Shown in pieces: positions 1 through 7,438 of a stretch of DNA of 64,000 bases. The stretch covers positions 625,582 to 689,581 of the forward strand of contig NZ_KI543237.1 in assembly GCF_000496835.1 (NCBI RefSeq), in the 5' to 3' direction. Below the pieces are notes generated by a model, which was not told the DNA's origin, searched no databases, and worked only from the letters and a program-made list of their open reading frames with translations. Positions within the stretch are counted from its first letter, which is position 1. Every line of letters begins with the position of its first letter. The position numbers and the translations under genes were made by a program. Source of the DNA: Thalassobacillus devorans MSP14 (GTDB taxonomy: Bacteria > Bacillota > Bacilli > Bacillales > Halobacillaceae).

Positions 1-1245
1 TAAGACAGCCGTCTGCCGGGTAACTCCGAGCAGGTCAGAGAGTCCGCTCATAATCGGCATGGTTATCATAGCCTGTCCGCTTCCAGATCCGACAAGGAAA
101 TTGAATAGACCCTGTACAAGCATCATAGCAACAGCAGTCACTTCTCCGGGAACCATGCCAACTACCTGGGTAATGCCAAAAACAATTGTATCGAGAATAT
201 TCCCTTCTTCTAGAATAATTGAAATCGAACGTGCCAACCCGATCAACAACACTCCGAGCAGCATCGTTTTGAATCCTTCATGGAACGTTTCGGCAATTTG
301 GCTGCCATTCATCCCGCAAATCAAGCCAATAACGATTCCAAGGAATGCATACCAGCCGCCAAGCTCGACAAAATACCATTTCCACACCAGCAGTCCATAC
401 AGCATGATACCGAATCCTGCAGTCAATACAACTAAACCGATTTTTTGTTTTGCGGTAGATTTATGAGTGATACCCTTATCCTCCGTGAGGAATTCATTAT
501 CATAGCCATCATCATAAACATAGCTGTTAGAAGGATCACGCTGAACTTTCCGAGCATAATTCCATACATACCAAATCCCAATTCCCGTTATGATAGTAAA
601 GATAATCATACGGTAAACGGCACCAGAATAAAGTGGAAGTTCGGTGATTTCCTGAGACAGTCCTAACGTTGCAGGCGCGGTAATACCAGTGGAAAAGCCG
701 GCAGTAGCGCTAACTAACACAAGGGCAAGCCCTGTAAAACGGTCGAATCCCATTTTCACAACTAGTGGAACAATGATAGGAACGTAAATCAATATCATTT
801 CTAATGCTCCGGTTATAGTGGTAAATACAGCAATAGGGATCATTAGTAACGGAATGACGAGAATGGTTCTGGATTTCAAGGTGGTTACGATTTTATGCAC
901 AACTAACGGAAGAAGACCGGCTTTCTCCAGCACAGCAACCAGTCCACCCATCATCAATCCACCGAAAATAATTTCACCAGCCTGAACCATCCCTGTGGGG
1001 ATCGCAAAAATGAAATCGAATATACTGAGGTTAACTTCTTCAGTGAATTGGAAAGTGCCAGGGATAAGTATATTGGCACCACTTTCTGTTTGCTGTCTTT
1101 CAAACGTGCCACTTGGAATTAAGTAGGTTGCTAAGTAACCAAGCACCATCATCGCAAATAATATTACATAAACATGGGGGAGTTTAAATCTTGATTCCTC
1201 TTGCTGCCTGTCATATTCTTTCCATTCCTTTGCGTGTAAGCCCAT
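1..1245 (-). CDS. YfcC-family membrane transporter, 3' end outside the window
   Basis: The reading frame is open from an ATG at 1245 down to base 1, so 415 codons are visible and the C-terminus is missing. An AAAGGAGG site lies just before the ATG. The N-terminus is short and hydrophilic, followed by a first membrane span and then a loop with IPSGTFE, a pattern known from YfcC-type permeases (often annotated as basic amino acid antiporters or C4-dicarboxylate carriers). Many further hydrophobic segments follow, with a charged loop near residues 220-250. It lies 71 bp after the M20 amidohydrolase on the same strand, which suggests it imports the substrate, or exports a product, of the two hydrolases. 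The substrate cannot be read from the sequence. Confidence 0.8.
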   Translation of the reverse strand, partial: MGLHAKEWKEYDRQQEESRFKLPHVYVILFAMMVLGYLATYLIPSGTFERQQTESGANILIPGTFQFTEEVNLSIFDFIFAIPTGMVQAGEIIFGGLMMGGLVAVLEKAGLLPLVVHKIVTTLKSRTILVIPLLMIPIAVFTTITGALEMILIYVPIIVPLVVKMGFDRFTGLALVLVSATAGFSTGITAPATLGLSQEITELPLYSGAVYRMIIFTIITGIGIWYVWNYARKVQRDPSNSYVYDDGYDNEFLTEDKGITHKSTAKQKIGLVVLTAGFGIMLYGLLVWKWYFVELGGWYAFLGIVIGLICGMNGSQIAETFHEGFKTMLLGVLLIGLARSISIILEEGNILDTIVFGITQVVGMVPGEVTAVAMMLVQGLFNFLVGSGSGQAMITMPIMSGLSDLLGVTRQTAVL

Positions 1246-1316
1246 AACTGCCTCCTTTTATCGAAATATTCGAAATTCAATATGGAAAAATATAAAGGGG
1301 AAGGATTTTCCCCTGC

Positions 1317-2492
1317 TTACGTTAAATATTTAAATACGGCATGTACAAAAATGTTGACCCCATACTTCAAAGCATCTTCATCGATATCAAAATGGGGATG
1401 ATGATGAGGATGGATAATACCTTTCGCTTCATTCCCTGCTCCAATCGTAAAAAACGCCCCTGGGGTGTCTTTTAAATATCCCGAAAAGTCTTCGGCGCCC
1501 ATTTTCGGTCTCTGATAGTCGAGGGTAGTCTCCCCATACAATTCCCGCACCGTATCTTCGATTACTTGTAGCACGGTTTCGTCGTTGATGACGGGATCAT
1601 ATCCTTTTACATAATCCAATTCATACGTGGCTCCATGCGCGTCTGTAATTCCTTTAATCACACGCTCCATCAATTCGGGCATTGTTTTCTTATATTTCGG
1701 GTCAAATGACCGTACTGTCCCATCGATTTTTACTGCATTAGCAATTACATTCCCCGCTTCTCCTCCAACAAATTTACCGATAGTAAGTACTACCGTGTCC
1801 AGCGGATCGGTATTACGGGAAATGATCTGCTGAAGATTGGAGACGACCTGGGAAGCAACCACTATGCTGTCTACGGTTTGGTGCGGCATGCCTCCATGCC
1901 CGCCTTTCCCTTGTATCGTCAGCCAGAATCCATCCGTTGATGCCATCATCGGACCAGGGACAATCCCAACTTTGCCGATTTCCAAGTCGGACATCAGATG
2001 TGCCCCAATGACAAAATCGACTCCTTCTATAACCCCGGCTTCTACCATTTCGACCGCTCCACCAGGGAAATGTTCTTCTGCGTGCTGGAATAAAAAACGT
2101 ACTTCCCCGACAATCTCATCCTTCAAGCCTGAAAGAACTTTTGCCGCACCTAGCAGCATCGCCGTATGCCCATCATGGCCGCAGGCATGCATCACACCCG
2201 GGTTCTTCGATTTGAATTCATGTGTGGTTTCTTCTTCGATCGGCAGGGCATCCATATCAGCTCGAATTGCTAATGTCTTCCCCGGCTGATCGCCCACCAG
2301 ACGTGCCATCACACTGGTTTTGGTTGGCCGTGTCACCTCCAGATTGCCGAATGACTGGAGCTTGTCATATACAAATTGCGATGTATTTACTTCCTGAAAG
2401 GAAAGCTCAGGGTGCTGATGTAAATGTCTTCTCCATTGGGTGACTTCTTTTAATACACTTTCGACTTCTATTTTAGATGTTAATTTTGCCAT
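1317..2492 (-). CDS. M20 family metallo-amidohydrolase (IAL/ILR1-like)
   Basis: 391 residues, normal length for M20D amidohydrolases that cleave N-acyl or amide bonds of amino acid conjugates. Metal-site motifs are visible: HACGHDGH at about 102-109, HAEEHFPGG at about 137-145, and a C-terminal HHPHFDIDEDAL segment. A glycine-rich dimerisation domain lies in the middle (GKGGHGGMPH near 196-205). No signal peptide, so it acts in the cytosol. The start is well supported by TAGGAGG before the ATG. It sits 22 bp after the YtcJ-type amidohydrolase and before the permease, a three-gene catabolic operon behind a sigma-54 promoter. The family is clear; the substrate (N-acyl amino acid, hippurate-like or similar) is inference. 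Confidence 0.88.
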   Translation of the reverse strand: MAKLTSKIEVESVLKEVTQWRRHLHQHPELSFQEVNTSQFVYDKLQSFGNLEVTRPTKTSVMARLVGDQPGKTLAIRADMDALPIEEETTHEFKSKNPGVMHACGHDGHTAMLLGAAKVLSGLKDEIVGEVRFLFQHAEEHFPGGAVEMVEAGVIEGVDFVIGAHLMSDLEIGKVGIVPGPMMASTDGFWLTIQGKGGHGGMPHQTVDSIVVASQVVSNLQQIISRNTDPLDTVVLTIGKFVGGEAGNVIANAVKIDGTVRSFDPKYKKTMPELMERVIKGITDAHGATYELDYVKGYDPVINDETVLQVIEDTVRELYGETTLDYQRPKMGAEDFSGYLKDTPGAFFTIGAGNEAKGIIHPHHHPHFDIDEDALKYGVNIFVHAVFKYLT

Positions 2493-2514
2493 TGTTCCTA
2501 CCTCCTATTGTCAG

Positions 2515-4131
2515 CTATTGGCTCAGAAGCTTTTCTTTTTGAAAAAACAGGTTTCCATCGATATACGTTTCCAGCACAGATGCTTTGTCGATATCTTCCG
2601 CTTCCATAGTGAATATGTCCTGGTCCAATACCATAAAATCGGCATGAAATCCTCGCTTCAGCTGGCCTGTATCAGCGATTCGGGTAAGCTCCTGGGCAGC
2701 TTTTGTATAAAGAATGATCGCTGTCGGAAGATCAACCTGTTGATCTTTTCCTACATCTGTACCATCATGCGCCAGCCTGGTGACAGCTGCTTTTAATCCA
2801 ACAAATGGATCGACGGGCTCAGACCATGCATTTCCCGGCGCATCCGAAGAAAAAGCAACCGCTCCACCAGTTTGAAGCATGGATTTAATAGGGTAGGAAT
2901 GCTGCGTTTTTTCCAAACCGATATTATTCTTATAACTCTCAATTTCTGCATATAGAAAAATAGGCTGGGTGACAAAGCCTATCCCTGCTTCCACTGCACG
3001 CTTGAGCACTTGTTCTGAAGGAAACGAAACGTGCTCAATCCGAATCGACGGGGCATCCTCCAGCCATCCCGGAATATGTTTCAATGTATCGACGATCCAT
3101 TCAATCGCCTGTTCTCCCATCGCATGTATCGCTAATTGTATCCCGTTTGCTTTAGCTCCTTCCGCTGCAGCAAGCAGCTCTTTTTTCGTGGTCACCTTAA
3201 TTCCATAGTTGCTGTCGTCACCAATAAAAGGTTCTTTGACCCAGGCCGTCCTTCCTGAAACGCTTCCGTCGGAAAATAGTTTAAACCCACCAATATGAAC
3301 AGGCTCCTCTCTCTCCGTCCTATTTTTGTCCAGTATCGGTGCATGCTCAATATCTTCCCACTTATAATATAAAGCCGTCCGTTGCTTCAGCCCTTTCTTT
3401 CTTGCTTCGGTATAGATATCATAGTCATCTGTCTCCCCTTTTCTTGCCATCATGTCCGTCATACCTGTAACCCCATAGCGGAGCAGTTCGGAACTATGCT
3501 CGGCCAGCATCGTCGCCTTCTCTTCCAAGGTTTGAGTTGGCATTGCTTTCTCGAACAGGTCTTTTGCGTTTTCCCGTAAAATTCCCGTAGGCTCGCCCAT
3601 ATCGTCTCTATCAATTTCTCCCCCCTCCGGGTCTGATGTATGTTTATCGATACCTGCCAGCCTTAAGGCTTTCGAATTGGCTACAGCTATATGTCCGCAG
3701 GTTCGTGTCAAAAAGACAGGAGCATCAGGTGCAGCTTTATCAAGATCCCACCGTGTTGGTGTCCGTCCTTCGATAAGTTTTCCTTCATCAAACCCCCAGC
3801 CTTCTATCCATTTGTCTTCATTTTGTTCCTCTGCCCTTAAGCGGACTTGTTCCACTAAATCTTGTATAGAGTGGACAGTCGGCGGGGTGCTTGGTACCTG
3901 ATTCGATATTTTAGCCAGATGCATAGGATGGAGATGCGCATCGATAAAGCCCGGAAGTACTCGTCGTCCTTGAAGATTAACCTTATTTTCGGGTTCCCCC
4001 CCCAGTTCCACGTATTCCCCAATCCAGTGGACCCGGCCATCTTTTATGATCATGGCATCCGCATATAATTGTTCAGGGTTTGAGGTGAATATTTTTGCGT
4101 TGTAATATAGCATTTGATTGTTACCTGCCAT
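2515..4131 (-). CDS. YtcJ-like amidohydrolase (amidohydrolase 3 family)
   Basis: 538 residues, the usual length of YtcJ/AepA-type amidohydrolases with a TIM-barrel metal site. Visible motifs: HLHPMH near residue 65-70 (metal ligands), AIHAMGEQA in the middle, RIEHVSF and FSSDAPGNAW toward the C-terminus. The common form of the second motif is HAxGD; here Glu replaces Asp. The ATG at 4131 has AGGAAAAG upstream. It is the first gene of the operon and starts about 88 bp from a sigma-54 promoter. It probably hydrolyses an amide or cyclic amide whose product is handled by the next gene; that role is inference from context. Confidence 0.82.
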   Translation of the reverse strand: MAGNNQMLYYNAKIFTSNPEQLYADAMIIKDGRVHWIGEYVELGGEPENKVNLQGRRVLPGFIDAHLHPMHLAKISNQVPSTPPTVHSIQDLVEQVRLRAEEQNEDKWIEGWGFDEGKLIEGRTPTRWDLDKAAPDAPVFLTRTCGHIAVANSKALRLAGIDKHTSDPEGGEIDRDDMGEPTGILRENAKDLFEKAMPTQTLEEKATMLAEHSSELLRYGVTGMTDMMARKGETDDYDIYTEARKKGLKQRTALYYKWEDIEHAPILDKNRTEREEPVHIGGFKLFSDGSVSGRTAWVKEPFIGDDSNYGIKVTTKKELLAAAEGAKANGIQLAIHAMGEQAIEWIVDTLKHIPGWLEDAPSIRIEHVSFPSEQVLKRAVEAGIGFVTQPIFLYAEIESYKNNIGLEKTQHSYPIKSMLQTGGAVAFSSDAPGNAWSEPVDPFVGLKAAVTRLAHDGTDVGKDQQVDLPTAIILYTKAAQELTRIADTGQLKRGFHADFMVLDQDIFTMEAEDIDKASVLETYIDGNLFFQKEKLLSQ

Positions 4132-4218
4132 ATTTCTTTTCCTCCTTTATGAAGCCTTTTAGTTGTTTTTAATAGAAGAGGTTTTCATTTTCTGGGTCAT
4201 ACCTCCTGCTAAGTATTA

Positions 4219-4234
4219 TGCAAATTTCATGCCA
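4219..4234 (-). promoter_or_regulatory. sigma-54 (-24/-12) promoter
   Basis: On the minus strand the bases read TGGCATG, four bases, TTGCA, which fits the sigma-54 consensus TGGCACG-N4-TTGCW with one mismatch and exact GG-to-GC spacing. It lies about 90 bp before the YtcJ-like amidohydrolase, and the gene directly upstream encodes a sigma-54 activator. A perfect 10-base palindrome, TGAATATTCA (4264-4273), sits about 35 bp upstream and could be part of the activator site. Confidence 0.8.
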
Positions 4235-4330
4235 AACAACGGAGTATATCCCCTGGATCGGTTTGAATATTCAGAATAATACAGGGTTGAAAAACTTTAC
4301 ACTTTCGTTTATTAGGAAGGATTTCGGTTA

Positions 4331-4366
4331 TAAAAAATAAAAAAGAGAGGGAAATTTTCCCCCTCT
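4331..4366 (-). terminator. Rho-independent terminator of the sigma-54 activator gene
   Basis: The minus strand shows AGAGGG paired with CCCTCT around an A/T loop, followed by TTTTTTATTTTTT. It lies just after the stop codon of the activator gene and separates it from the sigma-54 promoter of the next operon. Confidence 0.65.
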
Positions 4367-4380
4367 ACGTAAAAATTTTT

Positions 4381-5745
4381 TTACCGCAAATTGTATTTAT
4401 TTATCTTATATTTCAACGATTGTTTTGAAATGCCTAACCTTCTTGCTGTTTCCGCAATAACCTCTTCAGCAGCTGTATAATGTTCGATAATCAATTCTTT
4501 TTCAAAATTCTCGACAGCATCTTTCAACGAAACACTATCGTTAGTAATTGGTGATGCTTCTTTGCTTGATTTTTTACAAATACGTTCCGGGATATCATCC
4601 AGGGCCAACTTACCATTTTCTGCATGATTATATGCCATTTCAATAGCATTTTTGAATTCTCTTACATTCCCGGGCCATTTATAACGCATAAAGCAATCGA
4701 TTACTTCCTGGTCCACTTCCTCAATGGTAATGTTCATTTTGTCGTTGTAGAAGTTCAAGTAATAATCAAGCAGAATCTTAATATCTTCTTTACGTTCCTT
4801 CAGCTCCGGTAGACGGATTTCCACTACAGCCATACGATAAAATAAATCTTCCCGAAGCCTTTGTTCCGAAAGTAAGGTTTCTGGATCTTCATTGGTAGCA
4901 GAAATCACCCGGATATCGACGGGGATATTCTTTTTGCCGCCAATCCTCCTGACTGACTTTTCCTCCACCGCCTTCAGAAGTTTCACTTGCAGTGTAATAT
5001 CAAGCGAATTGATCTCATCTAAAAATAGTGTGCCTCCATCGGCCTGCTCAAATAATCCAGGAGTTTCTTCTGCCCCTGTAAAACTTCCTTTCGTTGTTCC
5101 AAACAATGTAGTTTCCATTAGATTTTCCGGCACAGCACTGCAATTAAGAGATATAAACGGGCCACCAAATCGATCACTAAGGTTATGAACAGACTGGGCG
5201 ACTATTTCTTTTCCTGTTCCGGTTTTTCCGGAAATCATTAATGTAGAATCAGTGCGTGAGATTTTTCTTATTTTCTGTTTTATCTTCTCCATGGCAGGGT
5301 CCTTCGTAATCATATCGCCAATCGTATAAATCGTATTGTTCTTGCGATACATTTTATGACCAGCATATTTATTAAGGGACTCAATATTCTTTTTTGAATA
5401 AAAACGCTTGGAAAACTCGATAGCTCCCTTCACTTCGCCGGATTCTATAATCGGATAGGTGGAGCTGATCGATTCCACTTTGCCCCCTTTGTGGGTTGTC
5501 ATGACCTGTCGTATATCTGTCAATGGCTGTCTGGTTCGCAGTACGGTCATCACGGTACTGTCCTGTTCCGATAAATCTTTATAGAAAGTCGTCACCTTAC
5601 GTCCCAGGAAATCTTCCGGGCGCTGGCCGAGATGGCGAAGTACATTCAAGTCAGGAATGTCATAAAAGAGGGTATGCCCTTTTTCATCCACTACTAAGAT
5701 ATTTTCATAGTCGGCCAGCTTATCAACATAACTGATGTTCATCAT
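4381..5745 (-). CDS. Sigma-54-dependent transcriptional activator (PAS, AAA+, Fis-type HTH)
   Basis: 454 residues. An N-terminal PAS-like sensor (about 8-115) is followed by a sigma-54 interaction ATPase: Walker A GKTGTGKE (173-180), the sigma-54 contact loop GSFTGA (220-225, a Ser variant of GAFTGA) and Walker B TLFLDEI (about 239-245). The C-terminus carries a Fis-type helix-turn-helix (ETARRLGISKQSLKYKINKY). The architecture matches RocR/BkdR-type activators, which bind upstream elements and open sigma-54 polymerase. The start has GAGGAGGG; a second ATG follows directly. It most likely activates the adjacent promoter at 4219-4234. The ligand sensed by the PAS domain is unknown. Confidence 0.9.
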   Translation of the reverse strand: MMNISYVDKLADYENILVVDEKGHTLFYDIPDLNVLRHLGQRPEDFLGRKVTTFYKDLSEQDSTVMTVLRTRQPLTDIRQVMTTHKGGKVESISSTYPIIESGEVKGAIEFSKRFYSKKNIESLNKYAGHKMYRKNNTIYTIGDMITKDPAMEKIKQKIRKISRTDSTLMISGKTGTGKEIVAQSVHNLSDRFGGPFISLNCSAVPENLMETTLFGTTKGSFTGAEETPGLFEQADGGTLFLDEINSLDITLQVKLLKAVEEKSVRRIGGKKNIPVDIRVISATNEDPETLLSEQRLREDLFYRMAVVEIRLPELKERKEDIKILLDYYLNFYNDKMNITIEEVDQEVIDCFMRYKWPGNVREFKNAIEMAYNHAENGKLALDDIPERICKKSSKEASPITNDSVSLKDAVENFEKELIIEHYTAAEEVIAETARRLGISKQSLKYKINKYNLR

Positions 5746-5792
5746 GGTCCCTCCTCTATCGTTTCAGGATACCATAACTCTTCCTGACAATA

Positions 5793-5845
5793 GAAAAAGA
5801 GGCGTCCGCTAAAAGTCTGCAATAGACTATTGTGACGCCCCTTTA
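5793..5845 (-). terminator. Terminator downstream of the S66 peptidase
   Basis: On the minus strand GGGGCGTC pairs with GACGCCTC, with an inner AGTCT/AGACT stem, and a TTTTT run follows. It ends the S66 gene transcript. Confidence 0.65.
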
Positions 5846-5889
5846 GGTGCTAGGTAATGATTGGCAAGTTATTACCCCCCCTTAGTCTA

Positions 5890-6822
5890 TCAGTAGAAAG
5901 GAGGTGTCGTAGTGCGGGTAAGAACCGTTAAGGTGTTATTGAATGTATTCAAGTTAACTATTGCCCCAATAGGAATTGCAGTTTTATAAGTGCCGTGTGC
6001 TGAGGTTAGATTAGTCATCAGCGGCTTTCCTAATGGGATCATAAATTCATTGATAAAATCTTCGTACGTCTTACCATAAGATTCATCACATTCTGTACAT
6101 TCTCCCATAACAACCCCAATACAGTCCCGGAACTTCCCAGCCATTCTTAATTGTTCAGTATATCTGAATAATGTGTTAATGGGTTCGTGTGTATCCTCGA
6201 TGAGGAGGATCTTTCCCCGAGTATCTATTTCAAAAGGAGTACCGATGGTGCCAACTAATGATGTGAGATTTCCGCCAACAATCGGCCCGGTGACGTTTCC
6301 TGGTACTCTGCTTTTTAACGGAATATCAGGGGGGGTTTGTATTTTTCCTATTGGTGTAGAGGAAGAAATAGCAGTAAAAAATTGATTAAAATTATAGCCG
6401 GGTGTGCTTGGGTTAAAATCGACAAGCATCAGACTTTGAAAAGTTATTAAATGGGCATATTGGTACAAGGCATTCAACAATACCGTTATATCACTGTAAC
6501 CACTTATGATTTTTGCGTTTCGCTGTATAAATGCATAGTCAAGATAAGGGAGAATTCCTGCAACTCCTACCCCACCCCTTGTAGGTAATATCATTCTCAC
6601 CTCAGGATTGGCAAACATACGCATCAAATCTCCCGCACGTACTTGCGCTGTACCTGCTAAGAAACCATCTCGTGCGTACACGTTACGGCCGAGAAGTGTT
6701 TTAAAACCCATGTCCTCCAACATTTTTAAACCCGTCTCAACCTCATCTCTTTCTGGCGGGCTTCCCAATGTGACAATACCGATCGTATCTCCGCGCTGTA
6801 ATGCAAATGGTCTTATTTGCAT
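5890..6822 (-). CDS. LD-carboxypeptidase (S66 family) with altered nucleophile position
   Basis: 310 residues from the ATG at 6822, chosen because GGAAGGAGT lies just before it; an in-frame ATG 30 bases upstream has no such site. S66 enzymes remove the terminal D-residue from murein tetrapeptides or cleave MccC-like conjugates. The fold signature is clear: GDTIGIVTLGSP at the N-terminus, ISGYSDIT, LLIEDTHE (probable catalytic Glu) and SAHGTYKTAIPIGA (probable catalytic His). The nucleophile loop reads RGGVGVAGILPYLD (82-95), where classical members have RGGYGS with Ser; here Val occupies that place. I recall similar loops in other Bacillus S66 paralogues, so this may be a divergent or inactive subfamily. 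No signal peptide. It is monocistronic with its own terminator. Confidence 0.82.
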   Translation of the reverse strand: MQIRPFALQRGDTIGIVTLGSPPERDEVETGLKMLEDMGFKTLLGRNVYARDGFLAGTAQVRAGDLMRMFANPEVRMILPTRGGVGVAGILPYLDYAFIQRNAKIISGYSDITVLLNALYQYAHLITFQSLMLVDFNPSTPGYNFNQFFTAISSSTPIGKIQTPPDIPLKSRVPGNVTGPIVGGNLTSLVGTIGTPFEIDTRGKILLIEDTHEPINTLFRYTEQLRMAGKFRDCIGVVMGECTECDESYGKTYEDFINEFMIPLGKPLMTNLTSAHGTYKTAIPIGAIVNLNTFNNTLTVLTRTTTPPFY

Positions 6823-6923
6823 AGAAACACTCCTTCCAGAGTCAAACTTCATTCTAGAGTTATTTTATTTGAGAAACCCTCTTGAAATACTAAATAATTC
6901 TTGCTGGTGTAGAAAATGAGAAA

Positions 6924-6958
6924 ACCCCAGGTCCCCCAATTTCTGGAGGACCTGGGGT
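6924..6958 (-). repeat. GC-rich palindrome (terminator-like, variant copy)
   Basis: Arms ACCCCAGGTCC and GGACCTGGGGT enclose the core CCA-ATTTC-TGGA. It is a covarying variant of the palindromes at 11662, 13364 and 40783. The minus strand has a T-rich stretch after the hairpin, so it fits a leftward terminator; the only leftward gene before it is now the permease remnant at 7070. Confidence 0.7.
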
Positions 6959-6975
6959 AAACAACAACAAACGAG

Positions 6976-7001
6976 CACCCCGGAGCCTCCAGATATTGGA
7001 G
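6976..7001. repeat. Partial GC-rich palindrome (left arm and loop only)
   Basis: CACCCCGGAGCCTCCA, the loop GATAT and TGGAG are present, then the right arm stops. The arm is of the GCCTCC type seen intact at 11662-11700. It marks one edge of a rearranged stretch that ends at 7324. Confidence 0.75.
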
Positions 7002-7069
7002 ATAGATAAAAAAAGCTTATAGATAAACGTGAAAGTTTTTCTCTAAGCTAAGAATTACACAAACACCCA

Positions 7070-7153
7070 CTATTCTTTTACACCGCCACCGCTCATACCT
7101 TTTACTAGATACTTCTGAAAGATGATCGCTATCACTACTGGAGGGATCAAGGG
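7070..7153 (-). pseudogene. 3' remnant of a sugar ABC transporter permease gene (MalG type)
   Basis: About 27 codons and a stop remain. The peptide ends PPVVIAIIFQKYLVKGMSGG plus GVKE, the typical C-terminus of MalG-type carbohydrate permeases. Nothing upstream of these codons is homologous; the sequence runs directly into a remnant of an M14 carboxypeptidase gene. The intact MalG-type permease in this window (49498) has a different tail, so the parent gene lies elsewhere. It is a decayed fragment, not an expressed gene. Confidence 0.75.
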
Positions 7154-7163
7154 TGCTGTTTTT

Positions 7164-7303
7164 TTAACGTGCATTCTGCGCCATACGAAGTGGGACGATT
7201 TTATTTCGTTCCCATGCTTGATCGAATGCACTGGCTGGCAGGTGTCTCTGGCCAGGATAGGCACTGATTTCTATCGTCAATCCTACCGCTTGAATTCATC
7301 GAT
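7164..7303 (-). pseudogene. 3' remnant of an M14 zinc carboxypeptidase gene
   Basis: The last roughly 46 codons of the intact carboxypeptidase gene (10403-11407) are repeated here at nucleotide level with scattered substitutions. The conserved end reads AFDQAW, NKIVPLRMA, NAR and stop. A single-base deletion near 7287 breaks the frame just after the DEF-K codons, and nothing upstream of about 7303 is retained. It is a partial duplicate or a remnant of a second copy lost by recombination. Confidence 0.85.
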
Positions 7304-7306
7304 AAT

Positions 7307-7324
7307 CTGGAGGGCTCCGGGGTG
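7307..7324. repeat. Partial GC-rich palindrome (right arm only)
   Basis: CTGGAGGGCTCCGGGGTG is the right arm of the GGGC-type palindrome found intact at 13364 and 40783. The left half at 6976-7001 is of the GCC type, so the two halves probably come from two different copies. Confidence 0.75.
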
Positions 7325-7353
7325 GATTAGTTCTAATAGATTATAGACAAAAT

Positions 7354-7392
7354 ATTACAAAATTTTTACACTGTATGTAAAACAGATTTAAA
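7354..7392 (+). promoter_or_regulatory. Candidate PhoP boxes before the 5'-nucleotidase gene
   Basis: Four hexamers repeat at exactly 11-bp steps: ATTACA (7354), TTTACA (7365), TGTAAA (7376) and TTTAAA (7387). The Bacillus PhoP consensus is TT(A/T/C)ACA-like hexamers with 5-bp spacers. The first two fit well, the last two loosely. Position 50-85 bp before the start codon suits activation. The target, a secreted 5'-nucleotidase, is a typical phosphate-scavenging product. Confidence 0.45.
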
Positions 7393-7438
7393 CTTTTTTG
7401 CTATTTTTTAGATGTTATTAAATTATAGGAGGTAGATC

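Noticed and set aside
59..666. Two plus-strand open frames at the left edge
   Set aside because: They are antisense to the continuous YfcC-type transporter frame on the minus strand and show low-complexity composition.
7070..7264. 64-codon minus-strand frame
   Set aside because: It is a chance joining of out-of-frame M14 remnant sequence with the in-frame permease tail; better described as two pseudogene fragments.
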